Source: Cristatella mucedo (taxonomy: Eukaryota; Bryozoa; Phylactolaemata; Cristatellidae). From it: a DNA stretch of 64,000 nt. Location: assembly GCA_009760855.2 (NCBI GenBank), contig WPIO01000103.1, forward strand, positions 236,001 through 300,000. Reading direction: 5' to 3'. The notes beneath the pieces are model-generated. The model saw nothing but the letters and a program-made list of their open reading frames with translations, did not search any database and was not told where the DNA came from. Each line of letters begins with the position of its first letter. Within the stretch, counting starts at the first letter, position 1. Positions 20,515-32,633 of the stretch are shown piece by piece. The position numbers were made by a program, and so were the translations under genes.

Positions 20515-21935
20515 ACCCTCGCAGCTCGGACCGTTTGAGAGGCGGCGGCGGCCACCCTGCCGCCGCTTTCCGGCCGCAGCCTCGTTGGCGCCGCCCTCAC
20601 CTCTGCCCGCCCACTCTAAGTCTGGCATTTGGCTGTTAGCCAATGGCGTAGCGCTTGCGCGTGTGTGCGTCTGTGTGGCGGCGGCACACATGCCTGCGAC
20701 GCACATGGCGACGCATGCCTGCACATTTTTAGGCGGCGTGCAGGCGTTACCCGGAGCCGCGAGCGATGTCGAGCCTGCTAGCGCATAGGGTCGTCTTTTC
20801 CTCCACGGCGCGAATCCTGGCTGAGGCCACTCTGTGCCCTCAGAAAGGACGACGGTAGTCGCAGCGAGATTTTGCCGGCGTGCCCGTGCATCGCAAAACA
20901 CGTCATCTTGCGAGTGCGTTTACGGGATGGGCGCACTGGGGTTTCGAGTTCAGTGCGCGGTGCGGATTTTGTGGTTTTTCAGCATTCTTCATTTAAGGCT
21001 TCGTGCTTACGGCCGCTGGTTGTCGCATTGGACTCGCTGCCTAAACCAAGGTTTAGTTGATTGACATCGGCATCTTTGCTGGGCTAGGCGCCACGGGTAC
21101 TTTTACGATGCGCTGCTACTTTCGCAAACCATTCGAGTCGCAATGACCCGACGGGGTACGCCGCACGGTTGAGTGCGCACGCCAGCGGGCTGCACTGAGT
21201 CGCACAACAAGCGTCAGCTCTAGCTACAAAGGCGTAGTCGTAGTAAATTGGCGCGCGTTGCGACAATGACCGCCTAACAATGGCGGCCGTCCTCGGCGGC
21301 CGCCACGCGCGTCCGTCCCTCGCGACCGCTCGAGCGCTCCCGAGGGTGCGGGCAGGCGGGCGCGCGCGTCGCCGAGCGTCGCCGAGCGTCGCCGCCGCTA
21401 GGCGGAGACTCGCGCGTTTGCCGCCGACCGATGAGCCTCGGCGTCTCAGAAGCGCAGACAGCGAAGGCACTCGCCGATCGCTCGAGGAGAGGCTTCGCCG
21501 CCTGCCGGCATCTCGACAAAGCGGCTCGACGTCATCGGCGCCGCCTGCTCTACCGAGCAGCGGCGGCTCGCTAGCGCAACAGAATTGGGCTCGTGCGTCA
21601 GCGCCGCCGCCTGGCGAAGTAGGCCAAGATCCCACGATGCGCGCGTCGCCTCGCCTCCGCGGAGGGCGGCGCCTCCGCGGGTGATCGCCGGCCGGACGGT
21701 TGCCGCAGTTTCCGCTTCTAAATCGCAACGAAACAAGTCAATCGATCGACCCGCAGCTCCATTCGCTAAAGCTGCAGAGAGCGTATTATATGCTCAGACG
21801 TCCCCCCCCCCGACCCGGGGTGGGATGGGACGGGACGTCTGCCCATTCGGTTTTGGGACGCGTTTCTTCTTACTTCCTGCAGAAACTCTCCATTGGCTAG
21901 GACGACTTTCTGGACGCTCGCATGCTTAAAGCTGA
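20515..21935. promoter_or_regulatory. CpG-rich upstream region of the PLA2 gene
   Basis: Position upstream of the ATG and high CpG density make this the likely promoter/5' UTR region. I see no TATA box or initiator I would defend. Open frames at 21084-21728 have no recognised motif. Confidence 0.35.
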
Positions 21936-22166
21936 ACGAAAGAGAAGGAGAGGGAGAGAGAGAGAGGGGGGAGAGAGAGAGAGAACAAGGGGGAGAGGGA
22001 GAGAGAGGCAGGGAGAGAGAGAGGGAACGAGAGAGGGAGAGAGAGAAAGGGGAGAGAGAGGGAGAAAGGGAGAGAGAGGGAGAGACAGAAGAGAGGGAGA
22101 GACAGAGGAGAAGGAGAGAGAGGAGAGGGAGAGAGAGGAGAGGGAGAGGGAAGAGAGAGGAGAGGC
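21936..22166. repeat. Purine-rich (GGGAGA/GAGA)n array
   Basis: About 230 bases of almost uninterrupted purines on the plus strand, mixing GA and GGGAGA. Open frames over it on either strand encode only Arg/Glu/Gly or Ser/Leu/Pro repeats. Confidence 0.95.
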
Positions 22167-22269
22167 CGGCGGTCGTCCATCGATTTCCGGCTTTCGCCTG
22201 CTGTGTGGCCGCGAGCTGCCTTCGGATCTATAACTAGCGACGACAGGGATCTTTGCGAAAGATTGACTC

Positions 22270-22400
22270 TGCATCTTCATCTGTAGCTTCACAAAGCCAT
22301 AACGACTATGCGAATGCTTAGCAGGAGTATTTTCTATGGTGCACTCAATGCCTAAGCGGCTTTCGGCGCGTATTCGATAGCCAACAAACTTCCTCTCAAG
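22270..22400 (-). mobile_element. LINE-B 3' UTR fragment
   Basis: Matches the LINE-B 3' region at 59160-59280 (CTAAGCGGCTTTCGG, TAGCCAACA). Diverged. Confidence 0.75.
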
Positions 22401-22604
22401 CGGGTCAAGTCCGTTTCCCGCGGCGCGACAAGTTTCGCGCGTTCACACGTCTGTCACGCTGCTGTTGCTTCCACTATTGCTGCTCTCGCTGCTGCTGCTT
22501 CTGCTGCTATTGTCGCTTCTGCTGCTTGTACTCGTCAGTTCTGCCATCAGCGACGTAGCTGTTACATCACACCCCATCTGCCCGACCTCCCTTTGCTCCC
22601 TATA
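22401..22604. repeat. CTG/CTT-rich low-complexity stretch
   Basis: Imperfect CTGCTG/CTTCTG repeats, densest at 22455-22535. No gene. Confidence 0.7.
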
Positions 22605-22870
22605 AAATTGGATTAATTTCAAGATCCTCTATTTGGCTTACTGGTCGCTTCAGGCGCTAGCACTAGCCTTGACCTTTCCAACATCGTTGCTCCTCAAGTA
22701 TGCTCTCGAACCAACAGCTCCTCGGTACTTAGTCATCGCCATGCTTTATACTAAGTCGCAATGGTTTGGCGATCGGTCAGTTCCTATGCATCGAAAATCT
22801 GGAACTCGCTTCCAGCTACAGTCATTGCCTGCAACGATCGTGCTTAATTAAATGTCTAGGCTAAATATCA
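22605..22870 (+). mobile_element. Degraded LINE ORF C-terminus
   Basis: In shifting frames the segment reads a PTAPRYL-like block, then FGDRSVSYASKIWNSLPA. This corresponds in order to the LINE C-terminal FGDRAFSSYAPKAWNSLPT region but is far more diverged than LINE-A. It could be a third L2/CR1-like lineage. Confidence 0.6.
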
Positions 22871-23614
22871 TCTGTTTTACTCAGATTTCGCACTGCCCTC
22901 AACGAAGCTGTCTTTTTTGTTCTTTTGTGCATTGCCTACAGACACGAGCATGATTTAGTGAGTGAGGTCAGTGAGTGTTAAGAGCCACAGGTACTTTCAA
23001 TCAGGGGGAAGCCGTGAGTGTCTTCCGGTTTGCTTTTAGCATGCTGGCCCTAAGCATTGCGCTCGCTTACTTTAGTCCACCTGTCTGAGCACGGCATTAA
23101 CTGTGGTTTTTTAAATCTATTCCAGCGAATTTTAGAGTGCCTTAGCAAAGATTTAGAGGTCTCGCAGCGCTATGCTATGCAACGACGGCCCGCTGGGCGC
23201 CAGTGCTGCAGCTACCGACGCTAGACACGAGCCATCGACTGTGCAACGGGAGTCAGAACGACGCCAGTGGGAGTCCTCCGGTGTTTTTGTTGCTGTTGTA
23301 TTTCCTGCTGTTCCTGCTGCTCCTGCTACCACTGCTGCTGTTCATTGCGTCACCCCACTCCAGGGTGACCGATTTAATGAGCCACTTATGCGACCGTTGT
23401 CCGAGGCGACTGTGGTGTGGCAAATAAGGGGCGGCCGCGGGTAGCTGGTATGTCGATTATTCAATATGCCAGATTGTCGTGGCATTGTTCCGTTCGCAGT
23501 TGGCGTTACCTCGCTGGACTGCAGTGCAACAACTGATATTGTGGTTCGGATCGAAGCATGGACCGTGACCAGGCAAACCATCTGATCATGCAGAGGCAGC
23601 CACCGTTGTGGGAG
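22871..23614. other. No gene recognised
   Basis: Contains a CTGTTG/CTGCTCCTGCTAC-rich run near 23285-23345. No supported coding exon. Confidence 0.45.
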
Positions 23615-23668
23615 ATAGCAGATGTGAGGGGGACAGCAGGTGTGAGGGGGACAGCAGATGTGAGGGGG
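23615..23668. repeat. 18-bp minisatellite, three units
   Basis: Three tandem copies of an AGCAGATGTGAGGGGGAC-type unit, with one A/G difference in the middle unit. Confidence 0.88.
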
Positions 23669-23770
23669 CAGTGTGAAGTAAAAGGGCTCAGGTGACATCA
23701 TTTTTTCATCAATGTTGTACTCGCAGCTGGTTGCGATTGTAGTGAGGGGCTACATCGCACAGCACACACG

Positions 23771-23910
23771 TATAATTCATTTGTATAGCGCCCTAAGAGA
23801 ACTTAATCTCTATTCAGGCGCTTCACGTATGCCACGGGCTCGAGCCCACGACCTCGGCCAGACCTTGGTTGGGGAAAGCACCTTAACCAATGGGCCAAAC
23901 AAGTTCGGCG
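23771..23910 (-). mobile_element. SINE-A, near full-length
   Basis: The minus strand carries the tRNA-like head, B-box GGGCTCGAGCCC, the hairpin and an ATACAAATGAATTAT end. Confidence 0.88.
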
Positions 23911-24218
23911 GCATGGCAAGTTATCTGCTGTCTACACCTTCAGTGGAGGCTTTGCTTATACAGTTACCTAATCAGCATCGGGTCGTGCCAACGTACAGTC
24001 GTTGGCTAGCAGGCTACTGTCCGCGAGCGTTGGTTGGTGCGCTTCGTTTAAATAATGAAGATAAATTCGCAGGGCTTTTTCTTGCTGCTAAGTCTTGTTG
24101 AGCTGGAGCTTGTTGAGCGCACGGTGCTGCCACAGCAGATGTCCAGTGCATCGCAGCCACGGCAGTCTCGGCTCGCGTGCCGGCATCTCACTGCTCGTGG
24201 CTCGTCGTGCCTCCCTAG
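23911..24218. other. No gene recognised
   Basis: Unique sequence between a SINE-A and a microsatellite cluster. Confidence 0.5.
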
Positions 24219-24295
24219 TTGCACACACACACACACACACACACAAACCCACACTGCACTGCCAATTCGACTTGCCTGCCTCTCCCTCTCTCTTT

Positions 24296-24331
<36 letters not shown>
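24219..24331. repeat. (AC)n and (CT)n microsatellites
   Basis: An AC repeat at about 24222-24245 and a CT repeat at about 24297-24331, separated by a short non-repetitive spacer. Confidence 0.93.
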
Positions 24332-26068
<1,737 letters not shown>

Positions 26069-26136
26069 TTGGGTCCGCTGTACCTCGATAGCGTACTACG
26101 TCGGCTGAAGCCGACATAGAAGAACAGCGGACACAA
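26069..26136 (-). mobile_element. 68-bp inverted-repeat mini-element, copy 1
   Basis: Starts TTGGGTCCGCTGTAC and ends ACAGCGGACACAA, so the termini are inverted repeats of about 13 bp with one mismatch. The whole unit is the reverse-complement counterpart of the one at 27838-27905. Confidence 0.8.
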
Positions 26137-26281
26137 AAATAGCCTCGTTGAAATTCTAATGGCCAGGATCGGACATGACGGTCAGGAGCCATCTCACGGC
26201 TTCCTGCGTAGGCTAATATATTGCCTGCCGTATTGTCGACTCGATCTTCGACAGTGGGTGAGTGTCCGCACAAAATCCGCA

Positions 26282-26700
26282 ATAATACATATGTACAGCA
26301 CCCTCTGAGAACTGAATCTTTTTCTATGCAATTTACAGATGCTGTATAGAAAGCAATATCAAATGATTGGTGGTAACATCCGCAAGCAGCAAGCCTGCCC
26401 ATGAGGCTGATGGAGTCTTCGCTTGGCGAATACATATATGCTCTGCAATGTCCCACTAAAAGACGACCTAGGTCGTCGCCGTGCTGAGCCGGCGATGCCC
26501 AGGCGGCGAGATAAGCGCTCAAGAAGGAAACGGCGGTCTATGGAATCGAATGCTGTAGCAAGATCCGTCAGGACAAGCAGAGAGACCCTACCCTTAAGTC
26601 TGTATCACCGAGACGGTCGTTTTTATGCACTCGTGAGGTGGTGTGCGACTTCCACGTCTGGACAGAACAAGGAAAAAGCTTTTGGTGACGAGCCAGATGC
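26282..26700 (-). mobile_element. LINE-A2 fragment with reverse-transcriptase core
   Basis: On the minus strand the sequence from about 26590 reads DLATAFDSIDRRFLLERLS, then RLGIAGSA and FSGTLQS. This corresponds to the L2/CR1 reverse-transcriptase block with DLSAAFDTIDH and FGI.G. It then jumps to an A2-type 3' UTR (GGTAACATCCGC region, 26340-26400) and a degraded hairpin, so the middle is deleted. Confidence 0.8.
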
Positions 26701-26886
26701 GTAGGTCACCAGCTTCAAGCCATGGCTGGGGCATAGCCAGCGCCCTTTTCAAACAACCAGGGGTTTGGCGGCGCGAGCCTCCTCCCTCTGCCGCACGGGT
26801 TTCGGCAGTCTCCGGAGCGCTGGTGGCTGCTTTTACATCGCCGGCTCTACTCATCACAAAAGCATTCCTAGCAGCACTAACCAGCG

Positions 26887-27486
26887 TCATAGCAGCACCG
26901 ACCGGCGGCGCCGAACTGACCGGTGTTGCAGGGCGCCTGCTGGCGTCTCAGGGCTTGCCATTGCCGAAGTGCTGAACGTCGTCGCAGCCGGCTGGTTGCC
27001 CGTCACCGGCACCGCCTTGGCGATCTCCACCGCTGCTGTCCTTTTGCGGGCCTCCGTCATCGTATGGCAGGGAGAAGTGTCGCGGACCGGCGTCTTCAGG
27101 GCTTCCACCTCGTGGACCGGCGCTATCTGGTCAGCTAACTCGCGGATCGCCGTTTCGTGGACCACTAGCACTTCGTTGGCCACAACCTCTGCTGCTCCGA
27201 AAGCCGCAGACTCAGAAGCAGTTACGTCGAAGGCCACCACAGGCTGCTTCTCCGCCGTCGCTGTCACCTGCTGGCGCTCTGCAGTCGTTGGGACAGGCAC
27301 TTGTGGCCCATGCAATTTGGGCAGCAACAAATTTGTCTCATTAGTCGAGTTACCATCGAAGCTATTACAGATGCGGCATGAGCAGGAATCTCCACGGCAC
27401 ATGTAGCAAACATCAGGCACCGAGGTAAAGGAAGGAGGAAGGATCCTTTTGACAACATCAACAAGGTCCTGTAGCTGGAGGTCCAC
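26887..27486 (-). CDS. Hypothetical open frame with a Cys cluster
   Basis: An open frame of about 200 codons, extendable upstream to a TAG near 27510, with no initiating ATG at its head. It starts with an amphipathic LQLQDLVDVVKRILPP segment. A tight cysteine cluster C-x2-C-x4-C-x-C-x2-C follows, then a long Ala/Val/Thr/Glu-rich region (TAEKQPVV, AAEVVANEVLVVHE) and an Arg-rich end. Codon usage is less GC-skewed than the islands around it. It lies on the same strand as and immediately upstream of the LINE-A2 reverse-transcriptase piece, so a retrotransposon first ORF is one possibility and an internal host exon another. I do not recognise the family. Confidence 0.35.
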   Translation of the reverse strand: MDLQLQDLVDVVKRILPPSFTSVPDVCYMCRGDSCSCRICNSFDGNSTNETNLLLPKLHGPQVPVPTTAERQQVTATAEKQPVVAFDVTASESAAFGAAEVVANEVLVVHETAIRELADQIAPVHEVEALKTPVRDTSPCHTMTEARKRTAAVEIAKAVPVTGNQPAATTFSTSAMASPETPAGALQHRSVRRRRSVLL

Positions 27487-27837
27487 CGGTTTGTGGAGGT
27501 ACCTCTACCTTGAGCATGGATTAACCCTTAACCGGAAGGATGCTTATGAGCATTACCTTTTGTTGGGACTCCTCTGAAATATGTTTCTCTTAGCACATCC
27601 TCGCAGCCAGTGCAATGTAGTCCGCTACGGTACGTCTGCTCCCCGGACGCTGGCGGAGCTCTCGAACCAGATTCTGCCGTAGTACGCACAGCGCGTTGTT
27701 GGAATCCCATTCTCGTAGCCATTGTCGAGTTTGTACGGGCAGCCGCGCACAGCAAAAGATCGAGTCGACAAGGCAGAAAGCCGCAAGATGGCTCCTGACC
27801 GCCATGGCCGATTCTGAGAACTTCAAAGAGTGCAATA

Positions 27838-27905
27838 TTGGGTCCACTGTTCTTCTACTTCGGTGGAAGCCGGCGTAGTACGCTTTTGCGGTACAGCGGA
27901 CCCAA
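27838..27905 (+). mobile_element. 68-bp inverted-repeat mini-element, copy 2
   Basis: Starts TTGGGTCCACTGTTC and ends ACAGCGGACCCAA. It aligns along its whole length with the reverse complement of 26069-26136, about 85-90% identical by eye. It has no coding capacity. Confidence 0.8.
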
Positions 27906-27911
27906 CAATTA

Positions 27912-28015
27912 TGTTATATAATTGCAAAGCTACATCTGAGAACTGAATCTCTTTCTATGCAATTTACAGATGACGTATAGAAAGCATGAATAAATTATTC
28001 GTGGTATCATCCGCA
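27912..28015 (-). mobile_element. LINE-A2 3' terminus
   Basis: Matches the A2 3' end near 26285-26395 (GAGAACTGAATCT, CAATTTACAGATG, ATCCGCA), truncated on the 5' side. Confidence 0.75.
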
Positions 28016-29499
28016 TTGTTATTATTACCCTGGGACTCTGTTCTAGGGATTACTTCTTTTTACGATCATACTCTCTACAGTTGCCTATGTAAACTCCGAG
28101 CACAGTCGAGGCTTTCCTTGTTGTGCGGATGACTCTAGCGCCGCTGTACTGGGGCCTCGATTCCCCCCTTCGTCCAACTCGCTGTTTCTTGCGACATGTA
28201 TTGCTGACATGCACGCATGGATGGTAGCAAACTTCTCAAACAGAGTGACGATAAGACCAACTTACTACCTACGGGCAAATCTAATGTCACTGAACAACAG
28301 GAATGCATTAACCCTCGCACTTGGTTCGGCCTGCATATCTCCGTCTGCATCGCCGCCCAATCTTCGCGACATGTTCCTGGGTGACCTGTCGCAATTGACG
28401 ACCGTATCAGCTCCGCAGTCGCCTGACTTAAGAGCTTGAGGTAAGTAACCAGATTGGTTGGCGCACCCGTGGCGTCCCGTCTAGACTTACGCAAATAACT
28501 ACTTACAGGTTTCTCTGACTGCTCAACTATTCTGACCTTTCGCGAGCTCGCCAATACTCGCGCGTCGTCGCAGCGTCTGCGAGCGTGCCGCTTGCGAGAC
28601 CACGAAAGCTCGACGACGCGCGACAATCGATCCCGCCTGGAGACAAAGGGCCGGCCTCGGTGCGTCAATGAACGTGCGAAGGAGCGATGCTGGAGCGAGC
28701 GAGCGCCGCGGCGGCGGCGGCGGCAAGGGTCCGAAATCGCGCCGCCACGTCAGCCAAGCTCGACGGGAAATCGAAGCCGAGACAAAGACGACGGTCACGC
28801 GCTGGGCGGGCGAAAAGCAAGCCGTTGGCTCGCGGCCAGCCTGCGGCTGCGGGGAGGACGGCGGCGGCGGTGAGCGGTCGGCTGGCTGGGATTCGAGATC
28901 GGTTGGCCGTTGGCCAGCTGAACGGCGCCGCAGCCCCAGGCTGAGCAGCAGAGGTGGCGGCGCAAATCTTCGCATCTCGTTCGGACCGGCGGTGAATCGG
29001 CGCGCGAGCTCTACGAGTTAGAGCGGGCGCCGATCGCCCGAAAGTGACGAGCCTCGACGTGGCGCTGTCGCGCAGAAACGCCTCTGGGATGCGTCCGCTC
29101 CGCCGCCGCCGCCGCCGCGGCCTCCGCCTTACGTCACCAGTTTCTCGAGCCGTTCTGACGTCGCAAGCGCGAAGAGTCGGAAGCCAAGCGACGTTTCTCG
29201 ATGCTGGGAGACGCAATCCATCAGAAGACGGTCGGCGTGTCGCGTAGCTAACCGAAGCTAGACCTGCCGGCCAGTTTTTTCGATTTAGTTCTTCGCTGGG
29301 CCAAGCTCCCGGCGGTACGAATTGAGGTGCCCGGCGGTGGCGCACTGCCGGCCTCTGCCAAGTTGACCCTCGGGGTGCCTGGCGCCTAAAGGGGGCTCCG
29401 CGGGGTCAAGGAAGTAGGCGTTAGTGGTGCCTCGCCAATTGCCATCGGCGTTAAATGGTAGCGAGTGTCAGCGTGAGCTGCTAGCCGTGCGATCGTCAA
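28016..29499. other. GC island (28540-29290); no exon recognised
   Basis: CpG-dense sequence between about 28540 and 29290, resembling the composition around PLA2 exon 1. Frames of 117-226 codons occur on both strands, but none has a recognisable motif. An unrecognised promoter/first exon is plausible. Confidence 0.4.
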
Positions 29500-29680
29500 T
29501 GCCGTAATGGCACACTAGGTAAGGTGGTTGCTTTTAATGACCTCGGTACTTGAGGTCGTGGGTTCGAATCCTGCGGTGGGCGATCCTTGATTTTGCGTGC
29601 CACTGCATGTGGTGGTGATAGCCGTAAAGGGTCTTCTGTCGCTATACAAAAGACGCTGTTTAATCAGCTAGTATTTTTTT
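29500..29680 (+). mobile_element. SINE-B, full-length
   Basis: tRNA-like head with B-box GGTTCGAATCC (29561-29571), GGTGGGCGATC, the GTGGTGATAGCCGTAAAGG body and the family's 3' end TTTAATCAGCTAGTATTTT. Confidence 0.9.
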
Positions 29681-31219
29681 AATCCGATAGGCGTCGATTC
29701 AGCGTCCTTTAGTTCCAACGAACACATTTATTATCTGCATTGCGGTGGCCGTCGGAATACGATTCTCGTGAGACACATGAGAAAGCGCGGCGGCCATATT
29801 CGAACGGTCAGCTTTGGCGCTGCCCGGTGGCTGTGCGTGCCTGCGCGCCTGCGCTCGTAAGCTAGATTGATACGGAGGACGCATCGAGGTGCGGCCTTTT
29901 ATTTCGAACCGCTGCTCGCATTCGAAACACGTGGGCCGCATTGGCAGGGCGTATTAGACTTGAACTTCTCAGACGGAAGTGGTTACTTTAGGAGCTTTAG
30001 TTACTTTAGGTTACAGACGGAAGTGGCTACTCTTTTTTCCTTGGCTGCTCCACGCTCTACGGTTAGTGGGATGAAAATTGGAGCGCCCGTAGAAAGCCTG
30101 CCGCCGCCGCTGGATTCCCTCTGGCTGACGAAAAACCCTTGTCCCTTGCGAAGGACGATCCCGCAGCGAGACTCACTTTTAGGTGCGGAGCACTGCCGCC
30201 GAGACTGCTGCTGGTGCACCGCTCTCAGCGCCCTGAGCCGCCGAGAGCGGCGACTTTAAATGAAGAGATGACCGAACGACGGCTCGTGCTCCGTCTGAAT
30301 GCTCTGTGCTTAGGCTCGCAACGCTGCGCGCTGCTGCGGGTGCCTGCGCTGCAGCCGCAGTGCCTGTGCTGCGGTTAGACTGCCGTTCTTTAATTCTTAC
30401 AACGCTTCTGACCCTTTGGGACGCACGGCGTATGCCCAGGGTCAGGGTCGCGATCGAGCGGTCCGCGCGCGAGTCGTAGCCCGAACATTTATATAGACGT
30501 CAATGCACTGGGTGCTACGTAGGCAAGATTGTCCAGGCACGCCCAGACTTCGTGTCGTCTGAAATTGCTGAAACAGGCAAGCGCACGGGGCACGATCGTC
30601 TGCTCCCGCGTAAGCTGCTCGAGAGCAGACGGTAGGGAGGGCGTCGAGAGGGAAAGGACGTCGGCATGACAACATTCACGACAACAGAATGGCATGACAA
30701 CGACGGAAAACGGCAAACTGTGCGCACGATGTCGTGCGGCTAGTAGCTTATGCAGACGAGCGCTGGCGGTTCTACTGGACTGTTCGCCACACAACCCACC
30801 CCCACCGGTACGAAGCACCAGAGGCACGGCGGAGCGCAATTTCGTGACCCCGTTGGCCCGCGGAGGCGACGTCCGTTGCTGCAGTCATCTTGACAGCAGA
30901 AGCCGGCAGCAGAAGCAGCAGCAGCAAGACTTGACGACTGCAGAAAAAGAAAGTCTCCGATCTTGAGTGACAAACGACCGTGAGGTAACCCCTGCGGTAA
31001 CCCCAGCGGTTTGCCGGTCCAGCGCTGGATGCCGGTTGATATTCTACCGAGAATAGCATTCATGCGGAACCCAAAGCGAGGCTCCGAGCCTCGGCTTTGA
31101 ATTTCCGCTCACGAGCTCGAGGAGCCGGAGTAACCGGTCACTGCGCGAGTTCCTGCATTCGCTTGCATTTGCAAAGTGGTTGTGGAGCTGCAACAATCGC
31201 GTGGCGCCCGAGTCGGCTA
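29681..31219. other. No gene recognised; mixed GC-rich sequence
   Basis: Short overlapping frames on both strands without motifs. Includes a GCAGCAGAAGCAGCAGCAG run near 30905. Confidence 0.4.
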
Positions 31220-31283
31220 CCAGAGAGCCCGGTGTCAGATTGCACGCTCGCGCGCGCGTGCAAGCGGTCACCGGGCTCTCTGG
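31220..31283. repeat. Nested inverted repeat
   Basis: Outer arms of 15 bp (CCAGAGAGCCCGGTG at 31220-31234 and its exact complement at 31269-31283) enclose a second palindrome, TTGCACGC...GCGTGCAA, around a CG-alternating core. Confidence 0.93.
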
Positions 31284-31509
31284 AGCTCACGTCCGCATAG
31301 TATCACCCTACGACATCTGCTCTCCTGCTGCCTACGACTGTGGCGCAACCTATGGAGCCGTCCTCGCGCAGCTGCCGCGTCCATACTACCCACTTCCTGC
31401 ACTGCCCTGGTGCCTAAGCTAGGCCTCTCACTTCCTCGTCGTGGCGCGGTGAGCCCCGTAGGCTACCTACTCACCGTAAGCGCACCGAAGGCAGCCTAGT
31501 TTTGAGTAG

Positions 31510-31582
31510 ACTAGGGAGAACCGTCGTGCGTTACGCCCACACAGTCATTGTGGCTGTGCGGAGCTACAGATGGAGATACGTA
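31510..31582 (+). mobile_element. LINE-B 3' terminus
   Basis: Matches LINE-B ends (GCGTTACGCCCACAC, GGAGATAC) but lacks the TACATT tail array. Confidence 0.7.
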
Positions 31583-32569
31583 TTGACTACACTGATTGAG
31601 CGTGAGAGATTGTTCACAATGCGTGAAGTTAATGTCATAGAATTTGAGGAAGTCGCAATGATTTAATTTAGGATCCACTCGCTGATGCATCGCAGTGAAA
31701 CCCAGGAATATCGACACTCTGACTAGAGCCGTCCGTGCAGCTGTGTCGATTTCGAAGCCGGAAAGCATGGCAAGAAAATATTAGGGTCAAACCAGTTGCT
31801 AAACTTACTTTAGAGTAAAATTCAAGATAATATTGAGAAGATTTGCGCAACAATTGAATAATTGTATAGGTTTCAATAAGTTCAATAAGCTTTGATATAT
31901 ATTTTCATAATATTAAACAACAAAATAAGGAGAAATTTGATAGCATATTTAGAAAAACTTATCACATCGAAATCAGCAATGAACTAACGAATTGGTTCAA
32001 AAGCAAAGCTGAACGTAAGCTTTCAACTTTGCTTTCATCTTTCAAATATTGACCGAGTAAAGGAATTGACATTGACAAAGCTTCATTGTAAATAAAGCTG
32101 TTTTAAGTCACAAGCATATAATGAATTTAGCGGTAAAAATGTACTAACGATGATTTACAAAGGCTCACGATGCTGAGACGCAAGTCGTCTATGACGTAGA
32201 GATCGATAAAACGTGTATTTGCGCATACTGGCTATATGCTGCTTCTGGTTTAGCTCAGTGTTGTAAGGTCTGCTTAATATTTGTTCATGCTCTTCTTGTC
32301 TCAAGAAATTCGTCAAAACTTTAAATCTGATTTCTTATATATTTGTCTTTCAAAAGGTGCCCTAAAAATATCTGATTGTTGGACCGATCTTCTCAATATT
32401 TTCTCAACATTTAACCTTAGGATTAAAAGAAAACATTGTTGGTGTACAGGAGCACACTGTGCACGTTATCAGAAACTGTACGGTCATGCTTCCTTTGCAG
32501 AATTTTTAAAGTATCTAGGCGAAGATTATTTTTCTTTTTGGGTGCAATGCTTATTTATTATTAAACATA
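31583..32569. other. AT-rich DNA, no gene recognised
   Basis: A frame at 32281-32589 encodes about 100 residues with no motif I recognise, and it runs into a SINE. Otherwise nothing is supported. Confidence 0.45.
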
Positions 32570-32633
32570 AATATAATTCATTTGTATAGCGGCCTAAGAC
32601 AACTTAATCGCTATCCAGGCGCTTCACATTTCA
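32570..32633 (-). mobile_element. SINE-A 3' half
   Basis: Contains the SINE-A hairpin and ATACAAATGAATTAT end on the minus strand. The tRNA-like head is absent, and LINE-A begins immediately at the break. Confidence 0.8.

Noticed and set aside
19696-20901. A single 401-codon open frame as one protein
   Set aside because: It reads through the GTAAGC donor into intron 1 and begins 387 nt before the signal-peptide ATG. Motifs and intron phase support only 19923-20514 as coding.
21893-22292. Open frames over the purine array
   Set aside because: Composition artefact; only GA/GGGAGA repeats in all frames.
28523-29345. Three overlapping frames of 117-226 codons
   Set aside because: All are Arg/Ala/Pro-rich, lie on both strands, and lack any motif; expected in GC-rich noncoding DNA.
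29555-29575. Functional tRNA gene
   Set aside because: The B box is present but the rest does not fold as a tRNA, and the sequence continues into a SINE body found at several loci.
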